64,000 nucleotides of DNA, taken from assembly GCF_014262665.1 (NCBI RefSeq), contig NZ_CP046883.1:62001-126000 (forward strand), given 5' to 3'. Positions 7,878 through 16,918 of the stretch are shown piece by piece. Positions within the stretch are counted from its first letter, which is position 1; every line of letters begins with the position of its first letter. This DNA is from Corynebacterium anserum (GTDB lineage: Bacteria; Actinomycetota; Actinomycetes; Mycobacteriales; Mycobacteriaceae). Both the position numbers and the translations under genes were made by a program. The notes beneath the pieces were generated by a model. That model searched no databases and was not told the DNA's origin. It saw only the letters and a program-made list of their open reading frames with translations.

Positions 7878-9125
7878 ATGGTCAAACTTCAAATCTCGGA
7901 AGCGGCTGAAAAGCTCGATGTATCAGTGGATACGATTCGTCGTTGGGAAAAGAAGGGGCTTATAAAATCTCAGCGGAATTCTGCTAATTACAGAGAGTTT
8001 GATTTCGAAGAAATCAATCGTTTGTATCGAAAGCTAAACGGCGAACCTAGCGGATATCGGTATACTATTCTAAAGAACCCAGTCAGTAAATTTACAGCAG
8101 TGGACTTATTTGCGGGAGCTGGAGGTACCGCCCTCGGGTTAGAAAACGCTGGGTTTCGCCATCTTGCGGTCAATGAAATTGATAAATGGGCTGCGGATAC
8201 CTTGCGAGTGAATCGCCCACATTGGAATGTAATTGAGGGTGATATTCACGAAATATCATTTCCAGACTTAGAGGGAAAAGTAAACCTTGTTGAAGGCGGT
8301 TTTCCTTGTCAAGCATTTAGCTACGCTGGAAATAAACTTGGGTTTGCGGATACTAGAGGAACTCTATTTCATGAATTTGCTAGAATTGTGAGTGAATTAC
8401 GTCCCGAGATCGCTATGGGGGAAAATGTCAGAGGGTTAGTCAATCATGATGGTGGGCGAACTCTAAAGACTATGCTTAAGCAACTTCAGGATATTGGTTA
8501 CCGAGTGGCTTATAAAATGATAAGGGCACAGTACCTTGATGTTCCTCAAAAAAGAGAACGTTTAATAATCATTGCTGTCAGGAATGATTTAGATTATCCT
8601 ATATTATTCCCTAAAGAGAAGGACTACACCGTATCGCTCAAGGATTCGATTTCAGATGTTCCCGAAGGGCCGGGAATGGTATATAACGAATGGAAATTTA
8701 AAATAATGGATAAGGTTCCGGAGGGAGGAAACTGGCGCGACCTTAAAGACGAAGACCAAAGAGCCTATATGAAGGCAAGTTATTACCTCGGTGGAGGAAA
8801 GACAGGTTTAGCTCGTAGGCTGTCTTGGGACGAACCTTCCTTGACTTTGACTTGTAATCCAGCACAGAAACAGACAGAGCGTTGTCACCCGAGTAAGACC
8901 AGACCGCTAAACGTTAGGGAGTACGCTAGAATTCAATCTTTTCCGGACGAATGGACGTTCCAAGGAAGCGTTTCTCAACAGTACAAGCAAATTGGTAATG
9001 CGGTACCGGTGAACCTAGCTTTCCACGTTGGCACTGGTCTTAGAGCAATGCTAGAGGGAAAAACTTTAGATACACACGAAGAGCAAAAGGCAGTGCCGGC
9101 TCTCCAGGAAGCAGACCTGATTTAA
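7878..9125 (+). CDS. DNA (cytosine-5) methyltransferase with N-terminal MerR-like helix-turn-helix
   Basis: 415 aa. Residues 1-55 form a MerR/excisionase-like winged HTH (ISEAAEKLDVSVDTIRRWEKKGLI). The m5C methylase follows with motifs in order: I DLFAGAGG (76-83), IV GGFPCQAFS with catalytic Cys144, VI ENV (182-184), VIII QKRER (224-228), a target-recognition region about 250-350, and X QIGNAVP (371-377). It protects DNA from the partner nuclease encoded convergently 13 bp downstream. In several m5C methylases an N-terminal HTH represses the methylase's own gene, and inverted repeats upstream fit this. Codon use and AT content differ from neighbours, suggesting transfer. A GGNCC-type target is inferred from the partner. 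Confidence 0.92.
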   Translation: MVKLQISEAAEKLDVSVDTIRRWEKKGLIKSQRNSANYREFDFEEINRLYRKLNGEPSGYRYTILKNPVSKFTAVDLFAGAGGTALGLENAGFRHLAVNEIDKWAADTLRVNRPHWNVIEGDIHEISFPDLEGKVNLVEGGFPCQAFSYAGNKLGFADTRGTLFHEFARIVSELRPEIAMGENVRGLVNHDGGRTLKTMLKQLQDIGYRVAYKMIRAQYLDVPQKRERLIIIAVRNDLDYPILFPKEKDYTVSLKDSISDVPEGPGMVYNEWKFKIMDKVPEGGNWRDLKDEDQRAYMKASYYLGGGKTGLARRLSWDEPSLTLTCNPAQKQTERCHPSKTRPLNVREYARIQSFPDEWTFQGSVSQQYKQIGNAVPVNLAFHVGTGLRAMLEGKTLDTHEEQKAVPALQEADLI

Positions 9126-9138
9126 AATAGACCAAGTG

Positions 9139-9912
9139 CTATTCGCTCTGCGTAGTATCTAGAGCAGAGGTTTTCGGTAGTGCAGCTAATAATGCTTTAT
9201 TGAGATAATCCTCGGGTATTTTCTCACTGATCTCTTCAGAGGCTAGTGAAGTCTCTTCGGAAAGTACCTTCTTGAATATAAAAGGTAGCGTATGGAGTAA
9301 GTCGTCGATAGCATTCGGATCACCAGTTATCAGATGATATGCCGTACGCCCATCGATTCGACGTACATAAGGAACTGCCTGTCGGTTTGAGACTTTCCAT
9401 GGTTCATCATATGGTTCAGGTTTCTTTGGAATAATTTGAATGATATAGGCGACACATTCCCTTACTCCACCACGTGATGCTGCAGCTTCTTTTAACTTAT
9501 CCCAGGTCTTACACTCATCACTCGCTTTAATAGTGTTATGCCGCATTTTCACCTCCGCAATAACCTTTCGATCCTGCGCAAGCTGAACTGGTTTGATGGA
9601 TTCGATATCGAACACGCCCCCTGAAGTGCCAGTGCTTCTCCATCCCTCAATACTTCCTAGAATGGACTGATGGAAATTGCCTATCGCATTTTGTAATGAC
9701 TTTACGATACTAACGCTAATTTGAATACGATCTAGTTCTTCGGGAGATATATTCAAAAAAGAGTTCAAGGCGATTAGTAAAGTCGGATCTGTTTGTAGTT
9801 TATCGACCTCCCTTTTCTTAACTTCTTTCAAAGCTTTTGCAAAAGATTTCTTAGTGATTTCGATGAGCTTCTCTTCAGAAATCCATGTGAGATCATAATT
9901 ATTTTCTGACAT
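9139..9912 (-). CDS. Type II restriction endonuclease, Eco47II/Sau96I-like
   Basis: 257 aa, convergent with the methylase. A PD-(D/E)xK-like core is visible: Asp102 in GGVFDIESIKPVQ, then Glu120 and Lys122 in VIAEVKMRHNT, followed by the SDECKTWDKLKE helix. The EVKxRHNT pattern and the FHQSILGSIEGW segment resemble the Eco47II family, whose members cut GGNCC. AGGAGT lies upstream of the ATG. The C-terminal ITGDPNAIDDLLHTLP region also fits. Family assignment is from memory of motifs, so exact specificity is inference; the restriction role is strongly supported by the adjacent methylase and shared AT-rich composition. Confidence 0.78.
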   Translation of the reverse strand: MSENNYDLTWISEEKLIEITKKSFAKALKEVKKREVDKLQTDPTLLIALNSFLNISPEELDRIQISVSIVKSLQNAIGNFHQSILGSIEGWRSTGTSGGVFDIESIKPVQLAQDRKVIAEVKMRHNTIKASDECKTWDKLKEAAASRGGVRECVAYIIQIIPKKPEPYDEPWKVSNRQAVPYVRRIDGRTAYHLITGDPNAIDDLLHTLPFIFKKVLSEETSLASEEISEKIPEDYLNKALLAALPKTSALDTTQSE

Positions 9913-9951
9913 TATGTGCGATAACTCCTTAGCATTGATGACTGGATGGCT

Positions 9952-9969
9952 CTCTGGTGCGAACCAGAG
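9952..9969. promoter_or_regulatory. Palindrome upstream of the endonuclease gene
   Basis: CTCTGGT-GCGA-ACCAGAG has perfect 7-bp arms 40 bp upstream of the endonuclease ATG. It could be an operator controlling the nuclease. A TATAAT sequence lies just beyond (9976-9981). Confidence 0.4.
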
Positions 9970-10116
9970 TTTTGGTTATAATAGTTAATCTACCAGTACT
10001 AATAGCAAGGATGTCTCTTGACCCCGGGTTCAAGTACGGCTATCACGCTCAGCTGAAGACCAATCGTGCGGTTCGTTGTGTCCTACCCGTGTCGCTGACC
10101 CAATTACCCTGGAAAC

Positions 10117-10950
10117 ATGACCAACGTTATCGAGTTTCCCTGCACTTCCTCCACCGCTGAGCTTTTCCGGTTACTGCCCCGCAGACTTATCAACACCATT
10201 CGTCAGGCGCAAAAAGTAGAGGTTTTCACTGGTGCTGGTATGAGCAAAGATTCCGGCCTGGACACTTTTCGCGATGCACAAACCGGTATTTGGTCTCATG
10301 TCGACCCACAAGCCACGGCCACTATCGATTCCTGGGCACGTGACCCTGACCCCATGCTCGCTTGGTATCTCTGGCGCGGTACTCTCTGCCGCCGTGCGAA
10401 GCCGAACCCGGGGCACCTCGCGATCGCCCAATGGGCGGGACGAAATGGCGTCGACCTTCACATCACGACACAGAACATCGACGACCTCCACGAGCGCGCA
10501 TTCGACGATGCGAAACAACCGCGCGCAAATATAGCCCACCTGCATGGAAGTCTCTTCGCCTACCGTTGCTCCATTTGCAGTAAACCAGCCCGCACACCCG
10601 AGCTGCCCGAAGAACAAGTCGAACGCATCGTCCCGCCTCAATGCTCACTGTGTGGTAATCCGATTAGACCCGGTGTGGTCTGGTTTGGCGAATCACTCCC
10701 ACACAAAGAATGGATCGCAGCTGAACACTCAATGCGATCCGCTGACGTGGTGATCATCATAGGTACCTCGGGAGTGATCTGGCCTGCCGCTGGGCTCCCC
10801 GCCTTAGCAGCCGAGGCATCAATTCCCATCATCGAGATCAGCCCTGATCGCACCGATCTCACGAGTCTGGCCACCTGGTCGATAAGAACAACCGCTGCGC
10901 GCGGGGTGCCTGCTCTCATCGCCGCAATGGAGGGAGGGGCTAGCAGTTAG
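10117..10950 (+). CDS. cobB: NAD-dependent protein deacylase, Sir2 family
   Basis: 277 aa. Sirtuin motifs: GAGMSKDSGLDTFRD (NAD binding, about residues 40-54), TQNIDDLHERA, HGS with catalytic His, and a zinc site with two CxxC pairs (CSICSKP and CSLCGNP). Later GVVWFGESLP and GTSG motifs are also standard. It removes acetyl or other acyl groups from lysines in the cytoplasm using NAD. The N-terminal extension of about 20 residues is longer than in short bacterial CobB. It ends at a GCTAGC-rich convergent intergenic region. Confidence 0.92.
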   Translation: MTNVIEFPCTSSTAELFRLLPRRLINTIRQAQKVEVFTGAGMSKDSGLDTFRDAQTGIWSHVDPQATATIDSWARDPDPMLAWYLWRGTLCRRAKPNPGHLAIAQWAGRNGVDLHITTQNIDDLHERAFDDAKQPRANIAHLHGSLFAYRCSICSKPARTPELPEEQVERIVPPQCSLCGNPIRPGVVWFGESLPHKEWIAAEHSMRSADVVIIIGTSGVIWPAAGLPALAAEASIPIIEISPDRTDLTSLATWSIRTTAARGVPALIAAMEGGASS

Positions 10951-10962
10951 CAAAAAGGAGGA

Positions 10963-10996
10963 GCTAGCGCTAGGGCAAGGAAGAGCTAACGCTAGC
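10963..10996. terminator. Possible hairpin between convergent cobB and acyltransferase genes
   Basis: GCTAGCG (10963-10969) pairs with CGCTAGC (10990-10996). There is no T-run, so termination is uncertain. The same stretch contains an imperfect GAGCTAxCGCTAG direct repeat. Confidence 0.35.
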
Positions 10997-11014
10997 AAAG
11001 GGAGTGACCGGTAG

Positions 11015-13672
11015 CTAGGGAAGATAGTAGCCCGTATTAGGGTCGTAATACTTGTTCACCGACGGATCCCAATACGGCTTCAACGGTCCATAAGGACTGG
11101 TTGGCGGTGTCTGCTGCGGCGCTTTAGTTGAAGCTGGCGCTTCGCCCGCCGCTCCCCCGGCGGTGGCACCACCAGTGTTATTGCCTGCTGGAGCGGAATC
11201 TTCCGATTCGACATTAGACCACACGTCAGGGCCGAGCTCACCAAGAATACGGCCGGATTTCGGCGCGTCTGGCACCTGATTCAGCCCAGGATTAGCCGGG
11301 GCATCTTCACCCGCCGCACCGTCCAGCTTGGTGCCTGGAACAGCTCCATTTTGTACCTGTTCAGGGACGTCAGGGAAAGTCTCGAACGGTTGCAATGGAG
11401 GAAGTGGCGGGTTGTCTGCGCCTAGCTCGTATTGGCGCTGTAACTCCGGAGCTAGGGTTTGGGCGAAGAGATTAGTGAAATGATGACCATCGCGGTATAC
11501 CAGAACGTTGCCGATCACAGCGGGGCAGCGTCCATCACGGCAGTAGGCATTGGTTAAATCGATATGAGAAACATCCAACCCCTGATAGGCCTGGTACTGA
11601 GGGGATACGGGCAACAATGAACGTTCCACAACAGTTCCGCAGATTTCGTTAATCTTTTCGAGCTCTTCGGTGGTAGGGGCATCCGGATCCGCAGCACCGG
11701 TGAAGAGCTCATGATCTGCACCTTCGTATGTCCCATCCAGAGACTCACTCACACACTTGCGGACGTTCAACTGGTTCAAAGGTTGATCATGCTGTTGGAT
11801 CCAGGCGTTATCGCGAACCAAATAAGAGTGAATGCCTGCCTCACTGAAACGGCGCACAGTATCCACATACTCTTCAGGTACCACCTCCGGCCCTGTGCCT
11901 CGATAAGAAGAAGGCCGTGTACCGGTCATGATGACGCCCTCAGTCGGAGGAAACTGAAGGATGTGATTGATAGTGAAATCTGACCATTCGCGGCAACTAG
12001 GGTAGTCTTCGCCCGTGTACTTCGGGATGGTGGAACCCAGAGGACAGCCCATCTTGATCAGTGGCTTGATCTTAATGCCCAGATTTTTTCCCATGATATC
12101 CAGCGCTGGGATCAGGTGTTCGGAGTGGGACCCACCTACTGCGTACAGTGTCCGCTGCGAATTGACATCGCCATATGCGCATTCCTCGGGGGACTCGTTG
12201 AAATTTTTGTGCGTCACCATCAGGGCAGAATCGAAGCCAATGTAGCAACCGTCTGTCTGTGAAGGCGGTAACATTCCGTCAAAATCATCCAGAGCAGGAG
12301 CCAACGGTAGGCCCTCAGGTGCGCGCTGGTTGTACAAGAACGCCCCGGCACCAGGGTAAAGGCTGCGGTTCTGTGCAGCGGCAGCGAGATCCGCAGAGAC
12401 CGCTTGGGTGCGTCGTTCAATTACACCCGGAGAGGCCACCACCATGCCGGCCAGTAAAAGGATCACCACAGCGTAGACAGTCTTAGGCCAGATCTTCAGT
12501 GAATTCCACCAGTAGCGCGGGTTAATCAATATCCAACTACGGGACGGTTTGCGCTCTTGGCGTAGTGGTTTCTCCACAATCTTCGCAGTGATCCATGCCA
12601 GCGCGACGGAGACACACATCACGCCGATTCCCACGATAGGTTTGACGGAAGTTCCACTCACACCCGGATCAGTGGCCTCTGCAGGGTTAGAAGCTGTAGA
12701 CTGGCCCATGTAGGCAACAACGAGCACCAGAATTGGCCAGTGCCACAAGTAGAGAGCGTAGGAAATGCGCCCCAAGAATTGGAACAGAGGAGTTTCCAAT
12801 AGACGGGTCACACCCACTGGCTGACCACCAGTGCCTGCCAGCACAACGAGCGTGGCGCCGATTAGTGGAATCAACGTCCACGGTCCGGGGAATTGATGGG
12901 CACCATCTAGAAAAATACCCGTGCCGATGATGGCGCACAGACCCACAATGCCTAAGATCCACCGAGGAACGCGGCCCATCGGGGGAACTAGAGGCCGTCC
13001 ATCGGAACCGCGGCGTAGCAATAGCATGCCCAACAGTCCACCGAGACCAATTTCCCAGAAACGGCTCACAGTGGAGTAGTAGTTCAACGATTGGTCGTCG
13101 CCATGTAGAACGCAGGCGTAAATGAATGACAATACTGTGGCAGCTGTCAGTACAACGAGGAGCGCCGCCCTGGAGAACTTACGGAAAATGAAGGCGATGA
13201 GCACCACCACTACGAGAGAGGCGGCGTAAATCTGCAACTGGGCGGACATTGACCACAGGTGCTGGAACGGGCTGACGGTATCGCGCACACTGGTGTACTC
13301 GCGCCCGGAAAATGCTAACTGCCAGTTGATGTAGTAGCCGAGTGCCGCCAGGGCATCTTCTGCCATTGTGGAATGCACCAGCTTATTCATCACGAACAAG
13401 CTACCGGCCAGGGTGGCGGCTACCACTACCGCCAGCAGTGGGAATAGGCGTCTGATGATGCGCATCAGCGATTGGAGAAACGTCAGTCCGTTTTTATTGC
13501 GGGCGTTCGCTAACTGGCTGCTGAAGAAGAAAATACCTCCGAGCAGCAGGAAGACGTCCACACCTGCTGATACTTTGCCAACGAAAACATGGAAAAATAC
13601 AACGAGGGTGATCGCGAGTCCGCGAAGTCCCTCGATGTCGGTGCGAAAATTCGAGCTAGCTGCCTTAGCCAT
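11015..13672 (-). CDS. Membrane acyltransferase-3 with C-terminal SGNH domain (OafA-like; TmaT-like candidate)
   Basis: 885 aa. Residues about 1-420 form the acyltransferase-3 membrane domain with about ten helices; RTDIEGLRGLAITLVVFFHV carries the conserved His. The C-terminal extracytoplasmic SGNH part has AVGGSHSEHLIPALD and the DGHHFTN block with the likely catalytic Asp/His. A Pro/Ala/Gly-rich tail ends in tyrosine-rich DPNTGYYLP. Such proteins O-acylate cell-envelope sugars or lipids. In mycolate-producing corynebacteria a related protein (TmaT) acetylates trehalose monomycolate; without mycolate genes in the window this identity is only a possibility. The tail is unusual and looks surface-exposed. 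Confidence 0.85.
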   Translation of the reverse strand: MAKAASSNFRTDIEGLRGLAITLVVFFHVFVGKVSAGVDVFLLLGGIFFFSSQLANARNKNGLTFLQSLMRIIRRLFPLLAVVVAATLAGSLFVMNKLVHSTMAEDALAALGYYINWQLAFSGREYTSVRDTVSPFQHLWSMSAQLQIYAASLVVVVLIAFIFRKFSRAALLVVLTAATVLSFIYACVLHGDDQSLNYYSTVSRFWEIGLGGLLGMLLLRRGSDGRPLVPPMGRVPRWILGIVGLCAIIGTGIFLDGAHQFPGPWTLIPLIGATLVVLAGTGGQPVGVTRLLETPLFQFLGRISYALYLWHWPILVLVVAYMGQSTASNPAEATDPGVSGTSVKPIVGIGVMCVSVALAWITAKIVEKPLRQERKPSRSWILINPRYWWNSLKIWPKTVYAVVILLLAGMVVASPGVIERRTQAVSADLAAAAQNRSLYPGAGAFLYNQRAPEGLPLAPALDDFDGMLPPSQTDGCYIGFDSALMVTHKNFNESPEECAYGDVNSQRTLYAVGGSHSEHLIPALDIMGKNLGIKIKPLIKMGCPLGSTIPKYTGEDYPSCREWSDFTINHILQFPPTEGVIMTGTRPSSYRGTGPEVVPEEYVDTVRRFSEAGIHSYLVRDNAWIQQHDQPLNQLNVRKCVSESLDGTYEGADHELFTGAADPDAPTTEELEKINEICGTVVERSLLPVSPQYQAYQGLDVSHIDLTNAYCRDGRCPAVIGNVLVYRDGHHFTNLFAQTLAPELQRQYELGADNPPLPPLQPFETFPDVPEQVQNGAVPGTKLDGAAGEDAPANPGLNQVPDAPKSGRILGELGPDVWSNVESEDSAPAGNNTGGATAGGAAGEAPASTKAPQQTPPTSPYGPLKPYWDPSVNKYYDPNTGYYLP

Positions 13673-13703
13673 AACGGAACTAGCCTAGTTCACTACGAGG
13701 CTT

Positions 13704-14264
13704 TTAGTCGAAGTGGACACTCGCGAGTGGAAGAGATTTTTCCGTATCTACCTGCTGGTTAGCTGTGACAACATATTTTGCAGCGTGGGTGATGAAACCC
13801 CGAGATTCTTCTGGGCTGAGTTGACGCCGCACCTTCGCGGGGATACCCGCGGCTAGGGAGCCTTGGGGAATTTCTTGGCCTTCGAGCACCACGGCTCCGG
13901 CGGCTATGAGGCTGCCTTCCCCAATGACAGAACCGGTGAGCAGAGCCGATTTCATGCCCACGAGGGTGCCGTTGCCCACCTGCGCTGCATGCACGAGCGC
14001 GAGGTGACCCACGGTGACGTCATCGCCGAGGATGCAAGGGGTGTGTGCTTCGGTGTGGAGCACCGAATTATCTTGAATATTTGTGCGAGCACCCACCCGG
14101 ATCTTGCCTACATCTCCTCGCAGCACGCAGCCATAGAATACGGATGCGTCCGGTCCAATTTCCACGTCACCAATGATTACTGCGTTCGGTGCTATGTATG
14201 CGCTGCGGTGGATGCGCGGTATTTTTCCCTCGTAGGGAAGAATGATCGGTGTTCGCTGACTCAT
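13704..14264 (-). CDS. Gamma-carbonic anhydrase-like hexapeptide-repeat protein
   Basis: 186 aa from the ATG at 14264 (MSQRTPIILPYEGKIP); an in-frame ATG at 14309 would overlap the divergent gene's start. The left-handed beta-helix repeats include AYIAPNAVIIGDVEIG, VLRGDVGKIRVG and NIQDNSVLHTEAHTPCILGDDVTVGH, with the zinc-ligand histidines in LHTEAH and TVGHLALVHAA. It resembles YrdA/PaaY-type gamma carbonic anhydrases; activity may be carbonic anhydrase or unknown. It is divergent from the flavodoxin-like gene with a 43-bp gap. Confidence 0.88.
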   Translation of the reverse strand: MSQRTPIILPYEGKIPRIHRSAYIAPNAVIIGDVEIGPDASVFYGCVLRGDVGKIRVGARTNIQDNSVLHTEAHTPCILGDDVTVGHLALVHAAQVGNGTLVGMKSALLTGSVIGEGSLIAAGAVVLEGQEIPQGSLAAGIPAKVRRQLSPEESRGFITHAAKYVVTANQQVDTEKSLPLASVHFD

Positions 14265-14307
14265 GGTGTTGATGCTAGCGTCCACGCCGCGGGTTATGGT
14301 GGGATTC

Positions 14308-14787
14308 ATGTCTACGATTCTTGTCGTCCATCATTCCCCAACCGATACCACCCGCGGTGTGGCCTCTCTTGTTCTCGACGCCACGAGGGAAGCCGCTCGG
14401 CAAGTCAATGAAGTGGCCGGTGACTCCAGCGACATGATCGATGTGACGGAGGTTAACGCTCTAGAACCGAGCGTAGGACAGTTACGCGATGCGGATGCCA
14501 TTATTTTTGGCACCACCGCTAACTTCGGCTACATTTCGGGGGCTCTCAAGCATTACTTCGATTCCACCTTCATGGAGATCGGAGAGGATCTGAAAGGTCT
14601 GCCAATGAGCTGGTGGATCCGCGGAGGCTATGACACTACCGGCGCCTCCAAGGTCATGCGTTCCATCACTACCGGTTATGGGTGGTCTCCGGTGGTTCCG
14701 CCCATTGAATTTGTGGGAGAAGTGGAGCCCCACACCACCGAGCTACGTGATATGGCTCAAGCTGTGGTGGGGGCTCTCGTTCAGTAG
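14308..14787 (+). CDS. Flavodoxin/NAD(P)H-dependent oxidoreductase-like flavoprotein
   Basis: 159 aa from ATG 14308 (MSTILVVHHSPTDTTRGVA); the longer upstream start is a shadow of the divergent gene. The N-terminal strand-loop HHSPTDTT binds FMN phosphate, and FGTTANFGYISGALKHYFDS and WWIRGGYDTTGASKVM match the flavodoxin-like/WrbA-NADPH reductase fold. Probable FMN-dependent electron transfer or quinone reduction; the exact partner is unknown. Confidence 0.8.
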   Translation: MSTILVVHHSPTDTTRGVASLVLDATREAARQVNEVAGDSSDMIDVTEVNALEPSVGQLRDADAIIFGTTANFGYISGALKHYFDSTFMEIGEDLKGLPMSWWIRGGYDTTGASKVMRSITTGYGWSPVVPPIEFVGEVEPHTTELRDMAQAVVGALVQ

Positions 14788-14933
14788 GGCGTTCAGTAGA
14801 CGAGCTCCGGTTGTTCGGTTAGGGTGCTCGGTTGGTATCCCGTGGGAGTAGCGGAGGGTACTTAAGAGGAGGGTGTCCCATGGGGGCGGCCGTCTGGGTA
14901 CTGACCGGGGACTATCCGGGGACTATCTGGGGG

Positions 14934-15263
14934 TTATTTGGCGTCGGATAGAAGATAGGCAGCACCTGCAACGGCGCCGGTGACGGAGAGGACAGAGGGC
15001 CACGAACCGATTTTCTTCGCTAGAGGGTGGGAGAGACCGAACGCGGCGATGTAGGCGGCGGTGAGGCCGGCGGCAGTGCCTGCTCCCGCCTTTGCATTCC
15101 ACGAACGGGCAGCCCAACCGCCAGCTGCGGCCAGGAGAACCCCACCCAAGGGTCGGATGCCAGTTTCACGAGCGGTAAGCCAACCGCCTACCAATCCGGT
15201 GGCGACAACGGCTGCCGTATTGACGTCTTGAGCAGGCTTGATATTGATGCTTTGAGAACTCAT
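14934..15263 (-). CDS. Small hypothetical membrane protein
   Basis: 109 aa from the ATG at 15263 (MSSQSINIKPAQD), preceded by GGTGG; the longer open frame upstream reads through non-coding sequence. Three or four short Ala/Gly-rich hydrophobic segments (TAAVVATGLVGGWLTA, GGVLLAAAGGWAA, GLTAAYIAAFGLSH, VTGAVAGAAYLL) suggest a multi-pass membrane protein. No family recognised with confidence. Confidence 0.65.
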   Translation of the reverse strand: MSSQSINIKPAQDVNTAAVVATGLVGGWLTARETGIRPLGGVLLAAAGGWAARSWNAKAGAGTAAGLTAAYIAAFGLSHPLAKKIGSWPSVLSVTGAVAGAAYLLSDAK

Positions 15264-15526
15264 GGTTCCACCATATAACTGTGCGGAGGTGGGAGACATG
15301 GGTAGCGCCTGTGATGATCCGTAGAGGTCCATAACGATGCGATCACATGAGGTGCTACGCAGGCAGAGCCTATGTACGATCGTTTTTCGATAGGGATAAC
15401 CATTCAACCGATCATCTCCACATCGAGAATCTATCGATGACGACCAACGAAACATCGATGACCACCGATCAACTTCCATCGACCACGATTGTGCGGTGAA
15501 CCCGCGCGAAGGAGAGCGACACATTC

Positions 15527-16618
15527 ATGGTGAACAATCCAGTACTTAGTACTCGCCTCACTCGACTATGGGATATCGACGTGCCAATCATCGGCGCACC
15601 GATGGCTGGACGTTCCGGGGGAGAATTGGCAGCAGCAGTATCCCGCGCCGGGGGGCTAGGAATGTTTGGAGTCGGGGGCAACACAACAGCTCAATGGGTG
15701 AAGGACAATGCTCGCATCGCTCGCGAAGGAACCCGACCAACTGCGCGTGCTGAGCACGATGCTGCCCACCGCATCCTCCGCCCCACAGAATCGGGGGAGA
15801 AACACAACGAACAAGGCAGTGTTGACGCCGTAGCTGAGCCCCATGGCAACTTTGGTATCGGTGTGATGCTGTGGAGCATCAAAGACAAGCCCGAGGTGTG
15901 GCAGGCGGTGCTGGACGCTCGGCCGAAAGTGGTGAGCCTGGGTTTCGGTGATCCTACGGGATATGCGCAGCAAGCTCAGGAGTATGGGATCTCTGTGGTG
16001 GTACCCGTCAATGACATTGAACAAGTGCGTCAGGCAGTGGCCGCGGAGGTTGATGCAATCTGCATCCAGGGTACGGATGCGGGTGGCCACACAGGCCACA
16101 TTGGAACTATGCCGTTGATGCAGCAAGTGTTGGACTACCTCATGCTCAATGCGCCGGGTATTCCCACGGCCGTGGCCGGTGGTATCTGCTCTGGTCGCGG
16201 AGTCGCTGCGGCTTTGGCGGCGGGTGCGGACGCCGCGTGGATAGGCACCGCCCTTCTCGCCAGTCCGGAGGCTCTGGGGTCTGAGGAATTGCGAGCGGCG
16301 GCGATCAAGGCCAGTAGTAAACAGACGCTCCTCACCGACATTTATGATCGCGCAGAGCAGCAAGCCTGGGATACGGAGAAATGGCCTACCCGCACAGTGG
16401 CTAATGGATTTACGGATGTGTACGCGGAGATGTCGCGTAATGGTGAGGTTACGGACGAGGAGCTTATCGTTGCACGCGCACCCGGTGGGGACTTCGCGGA
16501 TGACATTAAGTTGCATGCTGGGCAAGGTATTGGGATGCTTGTCCAGCAGCAGGCGGCCGGTGATGTGGTGAACAAGTTCGCAGCAGAAGCAACGCGTCTT
16601 CTACGGCGCGAGCTTTAG
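15527..16618 (+). CDS. Nitronate monooxygenase (2-nitropropane dioxygenase family)
   Basis: 363 aa from ATG 15527, with AAGGAG at 15509-15514. TIM-barrel flavoprotein features: VPIIGAPMAGRSGGELAAAVSRAGGLGMFG at the N-terminus, VSLGFGDPTGYAQ, QGTDAGGHTGHIG with the conserved His, and the phosphate-binding block VAGGICSGRGVAAALAAGADAAWIGTALLAS. It uses FMN to oxidise alkyl nitronates such as propionate-3-nitronate in the cytoplasm, a detoxification role. The gap upstream carries ATCGATGAC-type repeats (15433-15466). Confidence 0.9.
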   Translation: MVNNPVLSTRLTRLWDIDVPIIGAPMAGRSGGELAAAVSRAGGLGMFGVGGNTTAQWVKDNARIAREGTRPTARAEHDAAHRILRPTESGEKHNEQGSVDAVAEPHGNFGIGVMLWSIKDKPEVWQAVLDARPKVVSLGFGDPTGYAQQAQEYGISVVVPVNDIEQVRQAVAAEVDAICIQGTDAGGHTGHIGTMPLMQQVLDYLMLNAPGIPTAVAGGICSGRGVAAALAAGADAAWIGTALLASPEALGSEELRAAAIKASSKQTLLTDIYDRAEQQAWDTEKWPTRTVANGFTDVYAEMSRNGEVTDEELIVARAPGGDFADDIKLHAGQGIGMLVQQQAAGDVVNKFAAEATRLLRREL

Positions 16619-16918
16619 GGGCACCCGTGCGAGGGTATTTTGTTTACCAAAAGCGTAGAGATTGCTGAGAAATAAAACGACACCCTTGACCTCTAAAACA
16701 GCCGTGAGTAGTGAAAAATGAGAAATTTCTGAAAAAAGTTTTTCGCTACCCCCATTAGACAGGTGACATGTTCCCAATATGGGGTGTTAAGCGCTAATAA
16801 GCTGGTATTTTCTCCTTAATTATCCGGGGGTATTAGAAAATCCGCTACAGGGCTTAACCTGAGGATATTTCTAACTACTTTTAGTCATGCTCTTGCAGTC
16901 TCATGTAGACATTGAGGC
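16619..16918. other. AT-rich intergenic region before the GlsB-type gene
   Basis: About 300 bp with no convincing gene. It contains A/T-rich tracts near 16670-16740 and 16790-16870 and presumably the promoter of the stress-type membrane protein gene, but I cannot assign -35/-10 elements with confidence. Confidence 0.5.

Noticed and set aside
10010..10060. GGGTTCAAGT motif resembling a tRNA T-arm
   Set aside because: The flanking bases do not form a T-stem, and no acceptor or anticodon stem is present.
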